64,000 bases of DNA from contig PAQS01000036.1 of NCBI GenBank assembly GCA_002709385.1, positions 42,678 to 106,677 of the forward strand, read 5' to 3'. The stretch's first letter is position 1. The number at the start of each line of letters is the position of its first letter. A program made the translations under genes and the position numbers. This document shows, in pieces, positions 8,730-18,562 of the stretch. This DNA is from Waddliaceae bacterium. GTDB taxonomy: Bacteria > Chlamydiota > Chlamydiia > Chlamydiales > GCA-2709385. Below the pieces are notes generated by a model. That model was not told the DNA's origin, made no database searches, and saw only the letters and a program-made list of their open reading frames with translations.

Positions 8730-10661
8730 ATGCGTAAGACGATCTTACTTCTACTTTTTGTCATTGGCTTGCCATTCATTTCCGAAGCAAGGCAAGCGGA
8801 CATTACACCAGCTACTATTCGTGCTAAACTGCGTGAAATCATGCATGCACATGTGCATCACAAAGAACTGACAGAAGAGCTCGCCATACGATCGGTTAAG
8901 AATTACCTCGAAATTTTGGATCCTTCTAAGACCTACTTTATTTATCCAGAAGTTGAGCACTGGATCAATCTTTCCAAAGAAAACAGCCAAGAAGTGCTGG
9001 CTGAATTCAATGGGAAAGAGTTTACGATCTTTTTCGATATTCATGAAAAGATGGTAGAAGCCATTGAGCGACGAGGTCGTTTTGAAGAAGAGCTGCGAGG
9101 TCAAGCTCTCGTTGAAGACGTCAACCCTAAGGATTTTCGGGATTTAGATTGGGCGCGTGACGAAGAAGAGTTAAAAACACGTATTGCTGGTATTCGCTCC
9201 TTACAGTTAGAAGCTCTAGAAGAACTTGATATGGAAACCAAAGAGCTTTCTCTTCAGAGAATTGATAAGAGAAGACAGGGTTTTGAAGAAGAGTTTCTTG
9301 AAAAAGATATGCTTGAGCGCCAGCGCTTCATTCTTGCTAACATTTTGAAAGCGACGGCATCGGCATTAGATTCTCATACAGCTTATTTCACCCCAAGTGA
9401 AGCACAACAATTCATGATTCACGTCCAGCAGCGTCTGTTCGGCATAGGAGTACAGCTCCGCGATGATATTAGTGGTTTTTCTGTAGTAAAAATCATCGAA
9501 GGCGGACCGAGCTTTGAACAAAGTGGACTATTGGTAAAAGACCGCATTATAGCGGTGGACGGCGTTCCTGTTGTTGGGATGGATATTGTAGATGCAGTGG
9601 AGTTAATTCGCGGAGAAGCGGGAATACCTGTAAAACTTAAAGTACTTCGCGATGTGACAGCTGAAGACGGCACAAAGACTACCGAAACGGTAGATGTTAA
9701 AATTGTTCGCGGTGAAGTTGTACTCAAAGAGTCTCGTATTGAATCAGAAGTCGAGCCATATGGTGACGGTGTAATTGCTCGTATTCACTTATTTTCTTTC
9801 TACCAAGACCCTCATAATAGCTCTGCCTCTGATCTTGCTCAAGAGATCAGAAGTATTCGAGAAAAGCACAAGTTAAAGGGAATCATTCTCGACCTTCGCT
9901 TCAACTCAGGCGGTATGTTGCCACAAGCCGTAGCTGTTACCGGGCTTTTCATTAGTAAAGGGATTGTAGTTAGTATCAAGGATGACACAGGTAGAATACA
10001 GCATTTACGAGATACAGATGGTGAAACAGAGTGGGATGGCCCATTGATTGTCCTCTTAAATCGTGCTAGTGCATCTGCTTCTGAAATTGTAGCCCAAACT
10101 CTACAAGATTATGGAAGAGCTTTAATCGTTGGTGATGACACTTCATTCGGAAAAGGGACCTACCAAACTTTTACCCTCAATTCTCAAGCTGTGAATGGCG
10201 TAAACCCTCAGGGAGAATATAAAGTTACTCGTGGGCGCTATTATACTGTATCTGGAAGAAGTCCCCAGCTTACAGGGGTCATTTCCGATGTGGTAGTACC
10301 TAGCTATTTATCTGCTGTAGATATTGGTGAACGCTTTGCGAAATTTCCTTTAGAAAATGATGAAATCGCTCCTAATTTTGACGACAAATTAGAAGATCTT
10401 TCGATTTTCCATGGAAGAGAGTTCTTAAAACTCTATCGTTTTGGTCTACAACAACCAACAAATCGTTATACGCAATACATTGAACGTTTAAAAGAAAACT
10501 CTCTATTACGTGTGGAAAAAAATACCAATTATCAAACTTTTCTCAAGGAACTCACAAAAGAAGAACCTGATGAAGAAGAGCCTGCTGATTTTGGTACTAA
10601 CGATCTTCAGCTTCAAGAAGCTTATAATATCATGAAAGATCTGGTATTACTTCTATCGTAA
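8730..10661 (+). CDS. tsp: tail-specific (C-terminal processing) protease Tsp, copy 1
   Basis: Peptidase family S41 periplasmic protease, 643 aa, orthologous in kind to CT441/Prc. A signal peptide covers residues 1-20 (MRKTILLLLFVIGLPFISEA). Next come an N-terminal helical domain, a PDZ domain around 235-320 (LFGIGVQLRDD...GGPSFEQSG), and the catalytic core with SASASE (catalytic Ser449 by spacing to Prc), LQDYG and FGKG (Lys475). Like Prc, the Ser-Lys dyad is intact. AAGGAG precedes the ATG by 7 bases. A second, diverged copy lies at 47132-49168. The gene ends at a strong hairpin. Confidence 0.94.
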   Translation: MRKTILLLLFVIGLPFISEARQADITPATIRAKLREIMHAHVHHKELTEELAIRSVKNYLEILDPSKTYFIYPEVEHWINLSKENSQEVLAEFNGKEFTIFFDIHEKMVEAIERRGRFEEELRGQALVEDVNPKDFRDLDWARDEEELKTRIAGIRSLQLEALEELDMETKELSLQRIDKRRQGFEEEFLEKDMLERQRFILANILKATASALDSHTAYFTPSEAQQFMIHVQQRLFGIGVQLRDDISGFSVVKIIEGGPSFEQSGLLVKDRIIAVDGVPVVGMDIVDAVELIRGEAGIPVKLKVLRDVTAEDGTKTTETVDVKIVRGEVVLKESRIESEVEPYGDGVIARIHLFSFYQDPHNSSASDLAQEIRSIREKHKLKGIILDLRFNSGGMLPQAVAVTGLFISKGIVVSIKDDTGRIQHLRDTDGETEWDGPLIVLLNRASASASEIVAQTLQDYGRALIVGDDTSFGKGTYQTFTLNSQAVNGVNPQGEYKVTRGRYYTVSGRSPQLTGVISDVVVPSYLSAVDIGERFAKFPLENDEIAPNFDDKLEDLSIFHGREFLKLYRFGLQQPTNRYTQYIERLKENSLLRVEKNTNYQTFLKELTKEEPDEEEPADFGTNDLQLQEAYNIMKDLVLLLS

Positions 10662-10671
10662 GGTTCATAAA

Positions 10672-10706
10672 CCCCTAATGGCTACCCAATGGGTAGCCAT
10701 TAGGGG
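10672..10706. terminator. strong bidirectional hairpin terminator
   Basis: A 16-bp perfect stem CCCCTAATGGCTACCC with loop AAT lies between convergent tsp and the caspase-like gene. It carries the core AATGGCTACC that recurs in hairpins at 19556 and 50879-51041. No long T run follows, but the stem is very stable. Confidence 0.75.
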
Positions 10707-10741
10707 ATAAAGTTGGTGGGATAATCCCATCAACTTGTTAG

Positions 10742-12040
10742 TCATGACAAATAAGCAGTTCCACATTCCGAAATATACATCACATCATTTTCTAACATAT
10801 TGATGTAATCCTGACTCGTGGTTTGCTCTGTGTAGGGATGAACCTCGTTAGAGGGAACAACTAAAGTCTGATTATTTAAAAGTGATACCTTTTGGATTTT
10901 TCTATTTTCATCTTCATAAAAACACATTCTTTTACTCGTAGCCCCTATCGTACATCGGGTTTCTTCTGTTCCGAGGTATAAATTAGCAATCCCAGTAAAA
11001 GCAGACTCATCTACCGGAGCAATAAGTTTAGTATTTTTCATACTCGAACACAGTCTTTTTGACAAAGCTTCAGCAATAGAGTTTTCTCCCTGTGCTGTCA
11101 TACAAGACTCAAGAAATATCAACGAATTAGGAGACAATGCCTTTTTTAAAGATTTAATGTAATCTTTCTCATGTGGCTTCTCTAATATATCATGTGTAAT
11201 TGCGTAATCAACACCCATCTGTACACTTCTTCTATCTCCGTGCCCAGCCAAGTAAAGAAGTACCAAGCCATCATTATGGTATTTAGCTTTTCCAGATAGC
11301 TTTTGTACGCGATTTGTTAAAGACTCTAAATCTTGGGAGCGGCATATGTGAAGACGTATTCCATGGGAAGTCATCTCTCGAGCAATTTCTGCAAACTCAT
11401 TTTCCATACCCAAAAAGCCCCCATTATAATCAGACTCTGCTTCTGGTAAGGAAATCAGCGCAAAACGCCCACTAAACCCTTCTGCCTCTTCTATTCGTTT
11501 ATTTGCAACCATCGCATCAACAAAATGGCAGTAATTGCGCAGGTTTAACCCTGCTAGAGAAGAACCATCCGAAGCATAATTTCTGCGCACTATTTTGCTG
11601 AAGAAATCAAAATACTCTTGTTCTTCTTTTAATTTCGTTTCTTTCCATTTATTGGAAATATGATAAACAGCTAAAGCTGAACTGAATAGAACTGATGCAT
11701 AAAAATATGAGCTATCACGATTTAGCCAAAGAGATGTACCAGCTATAACTAGGCTAAGTGCAATATTGATACGATATAGTAAATTACTACTGACATTTGT
11801 TTTTTTTAATACAGGAACTGGAAAAGTTGTATTTAGGTATTTTTTTATAGTCTTAGAGGAGAGATCAGGATAATTTTCTTTAAGCTCACTGAAATACAAA
11901 TCTTGAGTACGATCAACTAATTCTTCTAAATCTTTGATGGAAACGGTTTCCAGACCACCAGAACTGTTTATAATCTTATAAAAAAAAGAATCATAAACTT
12001 CATCAAGAACCGTTAAACTATTATTTAAATCTTGAACCAT
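10742..12040 (-). CDS. membrane-anchored caspase-like (C14-type) protein
   Basis: Unnamed 432-aa protein with a caspase-fold peptidase region at its C-terminal half. Seen: a His in LLYLAGHGD (His267) and a Cys in LIFLESCMT (Cys313), the order and spacing expected of the caspase His-Cys dyad. Each follows a hydrophobic beta strand. Two adjacent membrane segments (about 88-106 and 111-128) separate an N-terminal helical region (1-80) from the peptidase part. I chose the ATG at 12040; the frame stays open to a TTG at 12091, but that has no ribosome site. The protein stands alone, convergent to tsp. Substrate and role are unknown: processing, toxin or host-directed activity are all possible. Confidence 0.72.
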   Translation of the reverse strand: MVQDLNNSLTVLDEVYDSFFYKIINSSGGLETVSIKDLEELVDRTQDLYFSELKENYPDLSSKTIKKYLNTTFPVPVLKKTNVSSNLLYRINIALSLVIAGTSLWLNRDSSYFYASVLFSSALAVYHISNKWKETKLKEEQEYFDFFSKIVRRNYASDGSSLAGLNLRNYCHFVDAMVANKRIEEAEGFSGRFALISLPEAESDYNGGFLGMENEFAEIAREMTSHGIRLHICRSQDLESLTNRVQKLSGKAKYHNDGLVLLYLAGHGDRRSVQMGVDYAITHDILEKPHEKDYIKSLKKALSPNSLIFLESCMTAQGENSIAEALSKRLCSSMKNTKLIAPVDESAFTGIANLYLGTEETRCTIGATSKRMCFYEDENRKIQKVSLLNNQTLVVPSNEVHPYTEQTTSQDYINMLENDVMYISECGTAYLS

Positions 12041-12163
12041 AATTAAACCTAAAAACAAAAATACTAATAAAAAATTATAAAAACTAAACAAAAAAAATAC
12101 AAATATTTTTTTACAACAAGATTATTTGTATTTTTTAGTTTTTTCTTTAATAGGGAGTAATTG

Positions 12164-12433
12164 ATGCCCAAAATATTCGATGGACTTAGCGACATACAAT
12201 AGAAAATTTAGAGTCTACAGTTCCACTCAATGGTGTCAACCGTAATCAATTCGGAAAAGCTAATCTTGCAACGGATCTATTCAAGCTCCAACAGCTACCT
12301 AATAAAAATATTTCTCATTTGCATGATTTTAAAAGCTTTGAGGAACTCTTGTTTTCTCGCAAAAACCTTTAAAAACGATATTTCTCAGATATTCGATGAA
12401 TTCCTAGGGATTTTTTCCAATACTGAAGGTTAA
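12164..12433 (+). pseudogene. small gene broken by two frameshifts
   Basis: A good ribosome site (GGGAG, 7 bases) precedes ATG 12164, which opens MPKIFDGLSDIQ and then hits TAG at 12200. The next frame immediately continues with protein-like sequence (ENLESTVPLNGVNRNQFGK and onwards to LLFSRKNL, stop at 12370-12372). The original frame resumes with NDISQIFDEFLGIFSNTEG and stops at 12433. Joined, they give about 89 residues, so the two shifts compensate in frame. I infer a decayed or sequencing-damaged small protein gene; I do not recognise the family. The rest of the 490-base gap (12041-12530) is AT-rich and shows nothing else. Confidence 0.45.
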
Positions 12434-12530
12434 AAATACAACGTACTTTGTCTTGAAATCTAACAAGTAATTCCGGACAATAATTGTACTTATTTATTAT
12501 TCTTTCTTATCAATTAAAAGGATTACTATC

Positions 12531-14060
12531 ATGACGGTACGCGTGCGTATTGCTCCTTCTCCAACTGGAGACCCTCATGTGGGAACAGCTTATATGGCTA
12601 TGTTCAACATGATCTTTGCTAGACACCACAAAGGCACCTTTCTTTTACGTATTGAGGATACAGATCAGAGCCGTTCTCGTGATGAGTACGAACAGAATAT
12701 TTATCGTGCTCTTTCTTGGTCAGGAATCCAATGGGATGAAGGTCCAGATGTTGGTGGAGAGTATGGTCCTTATCGCCAATCTGAGCGTCTTCATATTTAT
12801 AAAGATTATGCCGAGCAGTTAGTTGCCGAAGATAAAGCTTACCGTTGTTTCGCTACAGCTGAAGAGCTTGCTGAAATGCGTGAATTGGCTGCAGCTCGTG
12901 GAGGCCGCCAAGGCTATGACCGTCGTTACCGCAATTTGAGTCCTCAAGAAATCGAAGAGCGCATGGCAGCTGGCCAAGCACATGTAATCCGTCTTAAAGT
13001 TCCTCTAACTGGCGAATGTGTTTACAACGACGCTATTAAAGGCCGTATTACAGTACCTTGGGCTGATGTGGATGATCAAGTTCTTTTAAAATCTGACGGC
13101 TTTCCCACCTATCATTTAGCAAATATCGTAGATGATCATTTGATGGAAATCACTCACGTTATTCGTGGTGATGAGTGGATGTCTTCAGTGCCAAAGCACG
13201 TTCTGCTTTATGAGTACTTTGGCTGGACCCCACCTGTTTGGATGCATATGCCTTTACTTTTAGGTACTGATGGGAAGAAGCTTTCTAAACGTAAAAATCC
13301 CACATCTATTTTCTACTATCGTGATAGTGGCTATCTTACGGAAGCTTTTCAGAACTTCCTTACCCTTATGGGCTATAGTATGACAGAAGACAAGGAAGTC
13401 TATTCTTTGGATGAAATCATCGAAGCATTTGACACGAAGCGGATCGGTGTATCTGGAGCGGTTTTTGATGTTCGCAAACTAGACTGGTTGAATCAGCAGT
13501 ATCTTATCAATAACATTCCAGAAAATAACTTATGGGATCGTTTAAAAGAGTGGCATTTCAACGATGAATTCATGCAAAAGCTTATGCCTCTTTGCCATAC
13601 TCGCATGAAGACATTTGGAGAATTTATGGAGTTATGCGACTTCTTCTTCAAGAATGATCTTTCGTATACAGAAGAGCTTTTTACTCCAAAAGGACTCAGT
13701 GCAGACGAATCTGCCCTCTTATTGCAAGGTATGATTTGGCATATGGAAGCCAATGAAAACTGGGGACGATCTGGTTTTGAAGCTGCATCAAAAGAGGTAG
13801 CACGGTCATTTGGAATCAACCATAAGAAGATTCTAATGCCTGTCTTATTCACTACAATTACAGGCCGCCGCCAAGCAACACCTCTATTCGATTCTGTCGA
13901 ACTATTAGGAAGAGACCTTACTCGAGCACGCTTACTGCGTTCTATTGAGTTTTTAGGAGGTATTTCTAATAAAAAGATGTCTGCCTTACGAAAAGCATGG
14001 GATGCAGAAGATTGCTCTCAACTTTTAGCAAGAAATCAAGAAAAAGCTGCATCAAAATAA
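12531..14060 (+). CDS. gltX: glutamyl-tRNA synthetase
   Basis: Class I aminoacyl-tRNA synthetase that charges tRNA-Glu in the cytoplasm. At 509 aa it matches chlamydial GltX. The ATP-binding HIGH-type motif is [14 protein letters not shown] near the N-terminus and the KMSKS-type motif is [10 protein letters not shown] (about 249-258). In bacteria that use GatCAB the enzyme often also mischarges tRNA-Gln; that cannot be judged here. AAAGGA stands 9 bases before the ATG. The next gene begins 24 bases downstream. Neighbourhood matches CT445. Confidence 0.96.
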   Translation: MTVRVRIAPSPTGDPHVGTAYMAMFNMIFARHHKGTFLLRIEDTDQSRSRDEYEQNIYRALSWSGIQWDEGPDVGGEYGPYRQSERLHIYKDYAEQLVAEDKAYRCFATAEELAEMRELAAARGGRQGYDRRYRNLSPQEIEERMAAGQAHVIRLKVPLTGECVYNDAIKGRITVPWADVDDQVLLKSDGFPTYHLANIVDDHLMEITHVIRGDEWMSSVPKHVLLYEYFGWTPPVWMHMPLLLGTDGKKLSKRKNPTSIFYYRDSGYLTEAFQNFLTLMGYSMTEDKEVYSLDEIIEAFDTKRIGVSGAVFDVRKLDWLNQQYLINNIPENNLWDRLKEWHFNDEFMQKLMPLCHTRMKTFGEFMELCDFFFKNDLSYTEELFTPKGLSADESALLLQGMIWHMEANENWGRSGFEAASKEVARSFGINHKKILMPVLFTTITGRRQATPLFDSVELLGRDLTRARLLRSIEFLGGISNKKMSALRKAWDAEDCSQLLARNQEKAASK

Positions 14061-14084
14061 AATCAACATGGAGAAAAGCGGAAT

Positions 14085-15221
14085 ATGAGCGAATACACAA
14101 AAGACCACCCGTTTACTGGATCGCTAATCGACCGCTTTTCTCTGTGCCACAACAGCTCTCAAAAATCTACCTACCATTTGGCGATTGATATCAAAGGATC
14201 TGATATCCGCTACGAAGTTGGAGATAGCATTGGTGTTCTCCCCATCAATAATCCTGTTGAAGTCGATAAAATCTTAAAAAGTATTACTTGTAATGCTGAC
14301 GAAAGAATTATCGACCCTCGTGATCAATCTACTTCATCTATTAAAGAATTTTTATTGCATAAGGCGAATATTAGCCGTGTTTCATCTAAATTTGCTGATC
14401 AAATGATTGAACTGGGAGCAAATCCTAGTCTGGCTGATCGTAAAGAAAGTATGGATCGAAAGGAATTCCGTTCTTATCTCGAAGAATTCCATATATGGGA
14501 TTTTCTTATTGAGTTTGGTCCAGTTCAATGGCCGGCACAAGATTTTGTTTCTTCCTTATCTCGCCTAATACCCCGTCTGTATTCTATTGCTTCTTCTCCT
14601 CTTGTTTACCCCCAGGAAGTTCATTTCACCATTGCAGTTCTTCATTACGAGACTCGTGGACATACGAGAAAAGGTGTTTGTAGCCACTACCTTTGTGAGC
14701 AGCTCTCTTTACACTCAAATGAACTTGGAGTCTATCTCCAGAAAAGTAAAGACTTTCGTCTACCAGAAGATGACAATACACCTATCATTATGATCGGTCC
14801 AGGCACAGGAATCGCTCCTTTTCGAGCTTTTATACAAGAGCGTATAGCTAAAAATGCTAAAGGAAAGAACTGGCTATTTTTTGGTGAATGGACACGTGAA
14901 GGAGAATTCTTTTATCAAGACTATTGGATGAAGCTTCAAGCTGAAGGACGCCTTCGCTTAGATACTGCATTCTCTCGCGATCAAGAAACGAAAGTTTACG
15001 TCCAACACCGCATGCAAGAGCAAGCCGCAGATTTATGGCAATGGATTGAAAAAGAAGGAGCTGTTCTTTACATCTGCGGTGACGCCAAAAATATGGCTAA
15101 AGACGTAGAACAAACACTTCTTTCTATCATTCAAGAAGAAGGTGAACGCTCAGAAGAAGAAGCAAAAGCCTACATCAAGCAGCTAAAGCAAGAAAAACGC
15201 TACCTTAAAGATGTATATTAG
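14085..15221 (+). CDS. cysJ: CysJ-like diflavin reductase, FAD/NADPH part only
   Basis: Ferredoxin-NADP reductase-fold protein of 378 aa resembling the C-terminal part of sulfite reductase flavoprotein. Seen: the FAD-site segment RLYSIASSP (about 166), the Gly-Val-Cys-Ser segment GVCSHYL, and the NADPH-site motifs GPGTGIAPFRAF (about 240) and the C-terminal YICGDAKNMAKDVE, ending KRYLKDVY. The flavodoxin (FMN) domain of full CysJ is absent, as in Chlamydia CT435, and no cysI lies nearby. The electron acceptor is therefore unknown. It follows gltX closely and may be co-transcribed. Confidence 0.88.
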   Translation: MSEYTKDHPFTGSLIDRFSLCHNSSQKSTYHLAIDIKGSDIRYEVGDSIGVLPINNPVEVDKILKSITCNADERIIDPRDQSTSSIKEFLLHKANISRVSSKFADQMIELGANPSLADRKESMDRKEFRSYLEEFHIWDFLIEFGPVQWPAQDFVSSLSRLIPRLYSIASSPLVYPQEVHFTIAVLHYETRGHTRKGVCSHYLCEQLSLHSNELGVYLQKSKDFRLPEDDNTPIIMIGPGTGIAPFRAFIQERIAKNAKGKNWLFFGEWTREGEFFYQDYWMKLQAEGRLRLDTAFSRDQETKVYVQHRMQEQAADLWQWIEKEGAVLYICGDAKNMAKDVEQTLLSIIQEEGERSEEEAKAYIKQLKQEKRYLKDVY

Positions 15222-15299
15222 AAAAATTTCTAGCAAAGCAGGAAAATTCAAAAACTTATTAAAAGTAATCGAACCCCTGCTTCAACCTCAATGAAACCG

Positions 15300-15794
15300 T
15301 TATGAAACAGATTCTTCGGTACTGATGATACAAAAGCATTGCGCTCCATCACCACAACCAAAATCTGTTAAACCTTCACCCGAAGTAGCTGAAATTCCTA
15401 CTTGATCAACAGAAAGTTTCATAACTCGGGCAATGTTTTCACGCATTTCCATCAGCTTATCTCTAAAACGAGGACGTTTAGCTTCGATTGTGATGGCAAC
15501 ATGAACGATTTCTTGCTTACCTAGAGTTTCTAGAGCATGCTCGAGATAAACTTGACTATCGGTTATTCCGTCTTTTAAGCAGAGATCATCGGCTATACCA
15601 CCGAGTACCAATACCCCACTTAACGATGTGATTGCATTACAAATCGCATGAAAGACAAGATCTCCGTCTGAATTAGCTTGTAGACCTGGAATATCTTCAA
15701 AAACGATCCCTGCAATCACGCAAGGCTTAGATGAGCCAGCCGGCAAAAAGCGGTGGCTGTCTTGCCCGATTCCCGTCCGAAAACGTTTGGACAT
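15300..15794 (-). CDS. ispF: 2-C-methyl-D-erythritol 2,4-cyclodiphosphate synthase
   Basis: Enzyme of the MEP isoprenoid pathway that makes the cyclic diphosphate with loss of CMP. 164 aa, normal length. Zinc-site and substrate residues are seen in GIGQDSHRF (Asp and His near residue 10) and [16 protein letters not shown] (His about 48). The C-terminal part [10 protein letters not shown] is conserved. ATG start. It is convergent with the cysJ-like gene, the neighbour it also has in Chlamydia (CT434-CT435). Confidence 0.94.
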   Translation of the reverse strand: MSKRFRTGIGQDSHRFLPAGSSKPCVIAGIVFEDIPGLQANSDGDLVFHAICNAITSLSGVLVLGGIADDLCLKDGITDSQVYLEHALETLGKQEIVHVAITIEAKRPRFRDKLMEMRENIARVMKLSVDQVGISATSGEGLTDFGCGDGAQCFCIISTEESVS

Positions 15795-15974
15795 CTTTAG
15801 TTTTACTCCTCACTGAGCAAATGACTACTGAAAAACAAAATATTGCAACGTAGCCTATTACGATAATCTATCAGTATCCATAGTGATAAAAAAAGTACAA
15901 GAGCAAAAAAAAGTGCAAACAGTGTAAATTGTTAGATTGGGCAATACTATTGGCTATAACGGAGTAGAAATACA

Positions 15975-17075
15975 ATGCTACACATTGTAAATAGTAACTT
16001 TGAATTTACATTAAACCGTAATAAACAGATTCCTTTAGAAGAGGAACTTGAAGAAAAAGAGGTTTACTTACAACTCCAGTTTTTGCCCTTTCTATACGGA
16101 AAAGAAGGAGAACAAGTCGCTTTACTTGGTACTCCTGAACAAAACTACTTTGAAAGTCTTATTGACAAAGGTATTTCACCGTCTCTAGAACAACTGCCTC
16201 AACCATACAAATCAAACACAAATTCTTTAGAAATCCCAAAACTTAATCCTTGGGCTGCAGATCAACAAATCTCTGTTTGGGCATCAAAACAAGGCATTAC
16301 CTTAAATCCCCCAAGTCAAGAACTACTAAAAAAAATAAACAGTAAACGCTACTCCTTTGAGCAGTGTCCAAAACTTCCTGGTTCTCAACTTGTTTCTAAC
16401 CTTGAAGAATTACAGTCGCTTTTCGATAAGAAACTTGCGAAATTTGTTTTAAAAAGCGAGTTCGGCGTTGCAGGAAAAGGGCAATTTTTAGTCGAAGAAA
16501 GCAATGCAAACTCTCTAGAGAAAGCTCGGAAGTTTTGTGAAGTCGAATGGAAAAAAGGCTCTGTCCTTATTGCCGAGCCTTGGATGGATCGTGTATTTGA
16601 CTTTAGTTCTCAATGGTTCATTGAAAGCCCTCAGTCCATACAATTTTTAGGATCTGTTATTTTAGAAAGTAGCGAGCATGGTCAGTATCTAGGATCTGTA
16701 GCTGGACCTGAATACTTGTTATTTGAGGGAAAAAGGCAGGCGCTTGGAGCTCACCTTGTTGAAGCAATGAAGGTGTTAAAACAAATGGCAATCGAAGGCT
16801 ATTATGGTCATGTTGGAATCGATGCTATGGTTTATAAAACCGCTCAATCATCTGAAGAACAACTTCATCCTGTAGTAGAGATTAATGCCAGAAAAACGTT
16901 TGGTTGGGTTGCTATTCAGATTCAATCTCGACTATTTCCACAAAAGCATATTCGCCTTTCTTACGAAGATAAAGCAAAAGGAACTGGCATTCCCCTTCTA
17001 CCTGAAACTCTAGAGCTAGAAAATGGACGAAAAATCCGCTTTAAAAGGCAGTTATTTCTTTCTGCACCCCGATAG
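15975..17075 (+). CDS. ATP-grasp domain protein of unknown substrate
   Basis: 366-aa cytoplasmic protein with an ATP-grasp fold in its second half. KFVLKSEFGVAGKGQFLV (about 157-174) looks like the Lys and glycine loop of the ATP site. VLIAEPWMDRVFDFSSQW, GYYGHVGIDAMVY and HPVVEINARKTFGW supply the acid and Asn metal ligands of ATP-grasp ligases. The N-terminal 120 residues match nothing I recognise. The family joins a carboxylate to an amine or thiol using ATP, but the substrates cannot be read. It is followed 75 bases later by murA; a link to cell wall or peptide synthesis is only suggestive. Confidence 0.65.
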   Translation: MLHIVNSNFEFTLNRNKQIPLEEELEEKEVYLQLQFLPFLYGKEGEQVALLGTPEQNYFESLIDKGISPSLEQLPQPYKSNTNSLEIPKLNPWAADQQISVWASKQGITLNPPSQELLKKINSKRYSFEQCPKLPGSQLVSNLEELQSLFDKKLAKFVLKSEFGVAGKGQFLVEESNANSLEKARKFCEVEWKKGSVLIAEPWMDRVFDFSSQWFIESPQSIQFLGSVILESSEHGQYLGSVAGPEYLLFEGKRQALGAHLVEAMKVLKQMAIEGYYGHVGIDAMVYKTAQSSEEQLHPVVEINARKTFGWVAIQIQSRLFPQKHIRLSYEDKAKGTGIPLLPETLELENGRKIRFKRQLFLSAPR

Positions 17076-17149
17076 TGACCTAATTCTCCATTGTATTTCC
17101 TCTTACAAGTTGCTAGACTCGGCATGGGGTTATAGACGGGAGGAACAGG

Positions 17150-18553
17150 ATGGAAGCGCTTCGTATTCACGGGGGAACAGCTCTACAGGGCACTGTAAGA
17201 GCTGCTGGTGCAAAAAATGCTATTACGAAACTCATTGTAGCATCTCTTCTTTCTGATAAACGCTCTATCTTTTACAACGTTCCTAATATCTCAGAAGTAG
17301 AAGTCACTTTAGGTTTCTGCGAAGAAATTGGCATGGACGTCCAATGGGACAAAGATGCTGGTATTCTTGAAGTCATTACTAAAGAACTTAAAACCACTTA
17401 TATCCCTCAGAAGTACTCTGGAGCCAATCGTATACCCATTCTTATGATTGGAGCCCTTTTAGGACGAACTGACCAAGATATTATTGTCCCTACTGTAGGT
17501 GGCTGTAGTATTGGTGCCCGTAGCCTAAACTTTCATATCATGGCTCTAGAAAAGCTCGGTGCACAAATTGAATATCGTGGCATGAAGCGTGAAGGAGCCT
17601 ATTTTGCCCAAGCACATCACGGACTAAAAGGCTCTCTCATTGAGCTTCCCTATCCCTCTGTAGGAGCAACTGAAAATAGTATATTAGCTGCTGTTCGCGC
17701 TAAAGGAACAACCCTGATTCGTAACGCAGCAATGGAACCAGAGATCATTGATCTCATTCTTTATCTTCAAAAACTTGGAGCGAATATTACCGTTGATGTA
17801 GATCGTAGTATTCACATTGAGGGTGCTACGGACTTTTACGAAGTAGAGCATCATGTGATTACAGATCGGATTGAAGCTGCTTCTTTTGGTCTTGCAGCCA
17901 TCACATCTGGCGGTAGAGTTTTTGTAGAAGGTGCGCAGCACGAACATATGATTACTTTTTTGAATAAACTTCGTGATGCCGGAGGCTGTTTTAAAGTTCA
18001 GGCAAATGGTATTGAATTTTTTAGAGAAGGACCATTAGATGGCGGCCTACACCTAGAAACAGATGTCCACCCTGGTTTTCTAACTGATTGGCAACAACCT
18101 TTTGTAGTTATGCTTACTCAAGCTCAAAAATCTTCTGTCATTCATGAAACAGTTTATGAAAATCGATTCGGGTACATTGAGACTTTAAACCTGATGGGTG
18201 CTAAAATAGATACCTTTAATCAGTGCTTAGGTGGAACTAACTGTCGATTTGCATCTCAGGATTACGCACATAGTATCGTAGTGCGAAGCCCAACTCCGCT
18301 CTATGGACAAAATATTTCTATACCAGATCTTCGTGCTGGCTTTGCATATGTAATGGCAGGCCTGATTGCAGAAGGTGTAACGACGATCTGTGGTCTGCAC
18401 TATTTAGACCGTGGCTATGAAAATATCGCAGATAAGCTACAAAAATTAGGTGCAGAAGTAGAACGGGTGCCTCTTACTTCTCTTCCAGAAGTAGAGCCTG
18501 AGCTATCGAAACTTCAGACAATAGAAAATTCCGCAGAAGTACAAGTACCCTAA
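17150..18553 (+). CDS. murA: UDP-N-acetylglucosamine 1-carboxyvinyltransferase
   Basis: First committed enzyme of peptidoglycan precursor synthesis; transfers enolpyruvate from PEP to UDP-GlcNAc. 467 aa, the long chlamydial form with a C-terminal extension. The N-terminus has AAGAKNAITK. The active-site loop is GGCSIGARSLNFHIMALEKL with Cys119, the residue fosfomycin attacks. C. trachomatis MurA is known to have Asp at this position, so this protein differs. DLRAGFAYVMAGL lies near the C-terminus. GGGAGG precedes the ATG. epmB starts 10 bases after the stop, so the two are likely one transcript. Confidence 0.95.
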   Translation: MEALRIHGGTALQGTVRAAGAKNAITKLIVASLLSDKRSIFYNVPNISEVEVTLGFCEEIGMDVQWDKDAGILEVITKELKTTYIPQKYSGANRIPILMIGALLGRTDQDIIVPTVGGCSIGARSLNFHIMALEKLGAQIEYRGMKREGAYFAQAHHGLKGSLIELPYPSVGATENSILAAVRAKGTTLIRNAAMEPEIIDLILYLQKLGANITVDVDRSIHIEGATDFYEVEHHVITDRIEAASFGLAAITSGGRVFVEGAQHEHMITFLNKLRDAGGCFKVQANGIEFFREGPLDGGLHLETDVHPGFLTDWQQPFVVMLTQAQKSSVIHETVYENRFGYIETLNLMGAKIDTFNQCLGGTNCRFASQDYAHSIVVRSPTPLYGQNISIPDLRAGFAYVMAGLIAEGVTTICGLHYLDRGYENIADKLQKLGAEVERVPLTSLPEVEPELSKLQTIENSAEVQVP

Positions 18554-18562
18554 CTGTACAAC

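Noticed and set aside
12230..12433. 67-aa plus-strand ORF
   Set aside because: Its first 40 codons read out of frame across better protein-like sequence; only its last 20 residues seem to belong to the broken small gene at 12164-12433.
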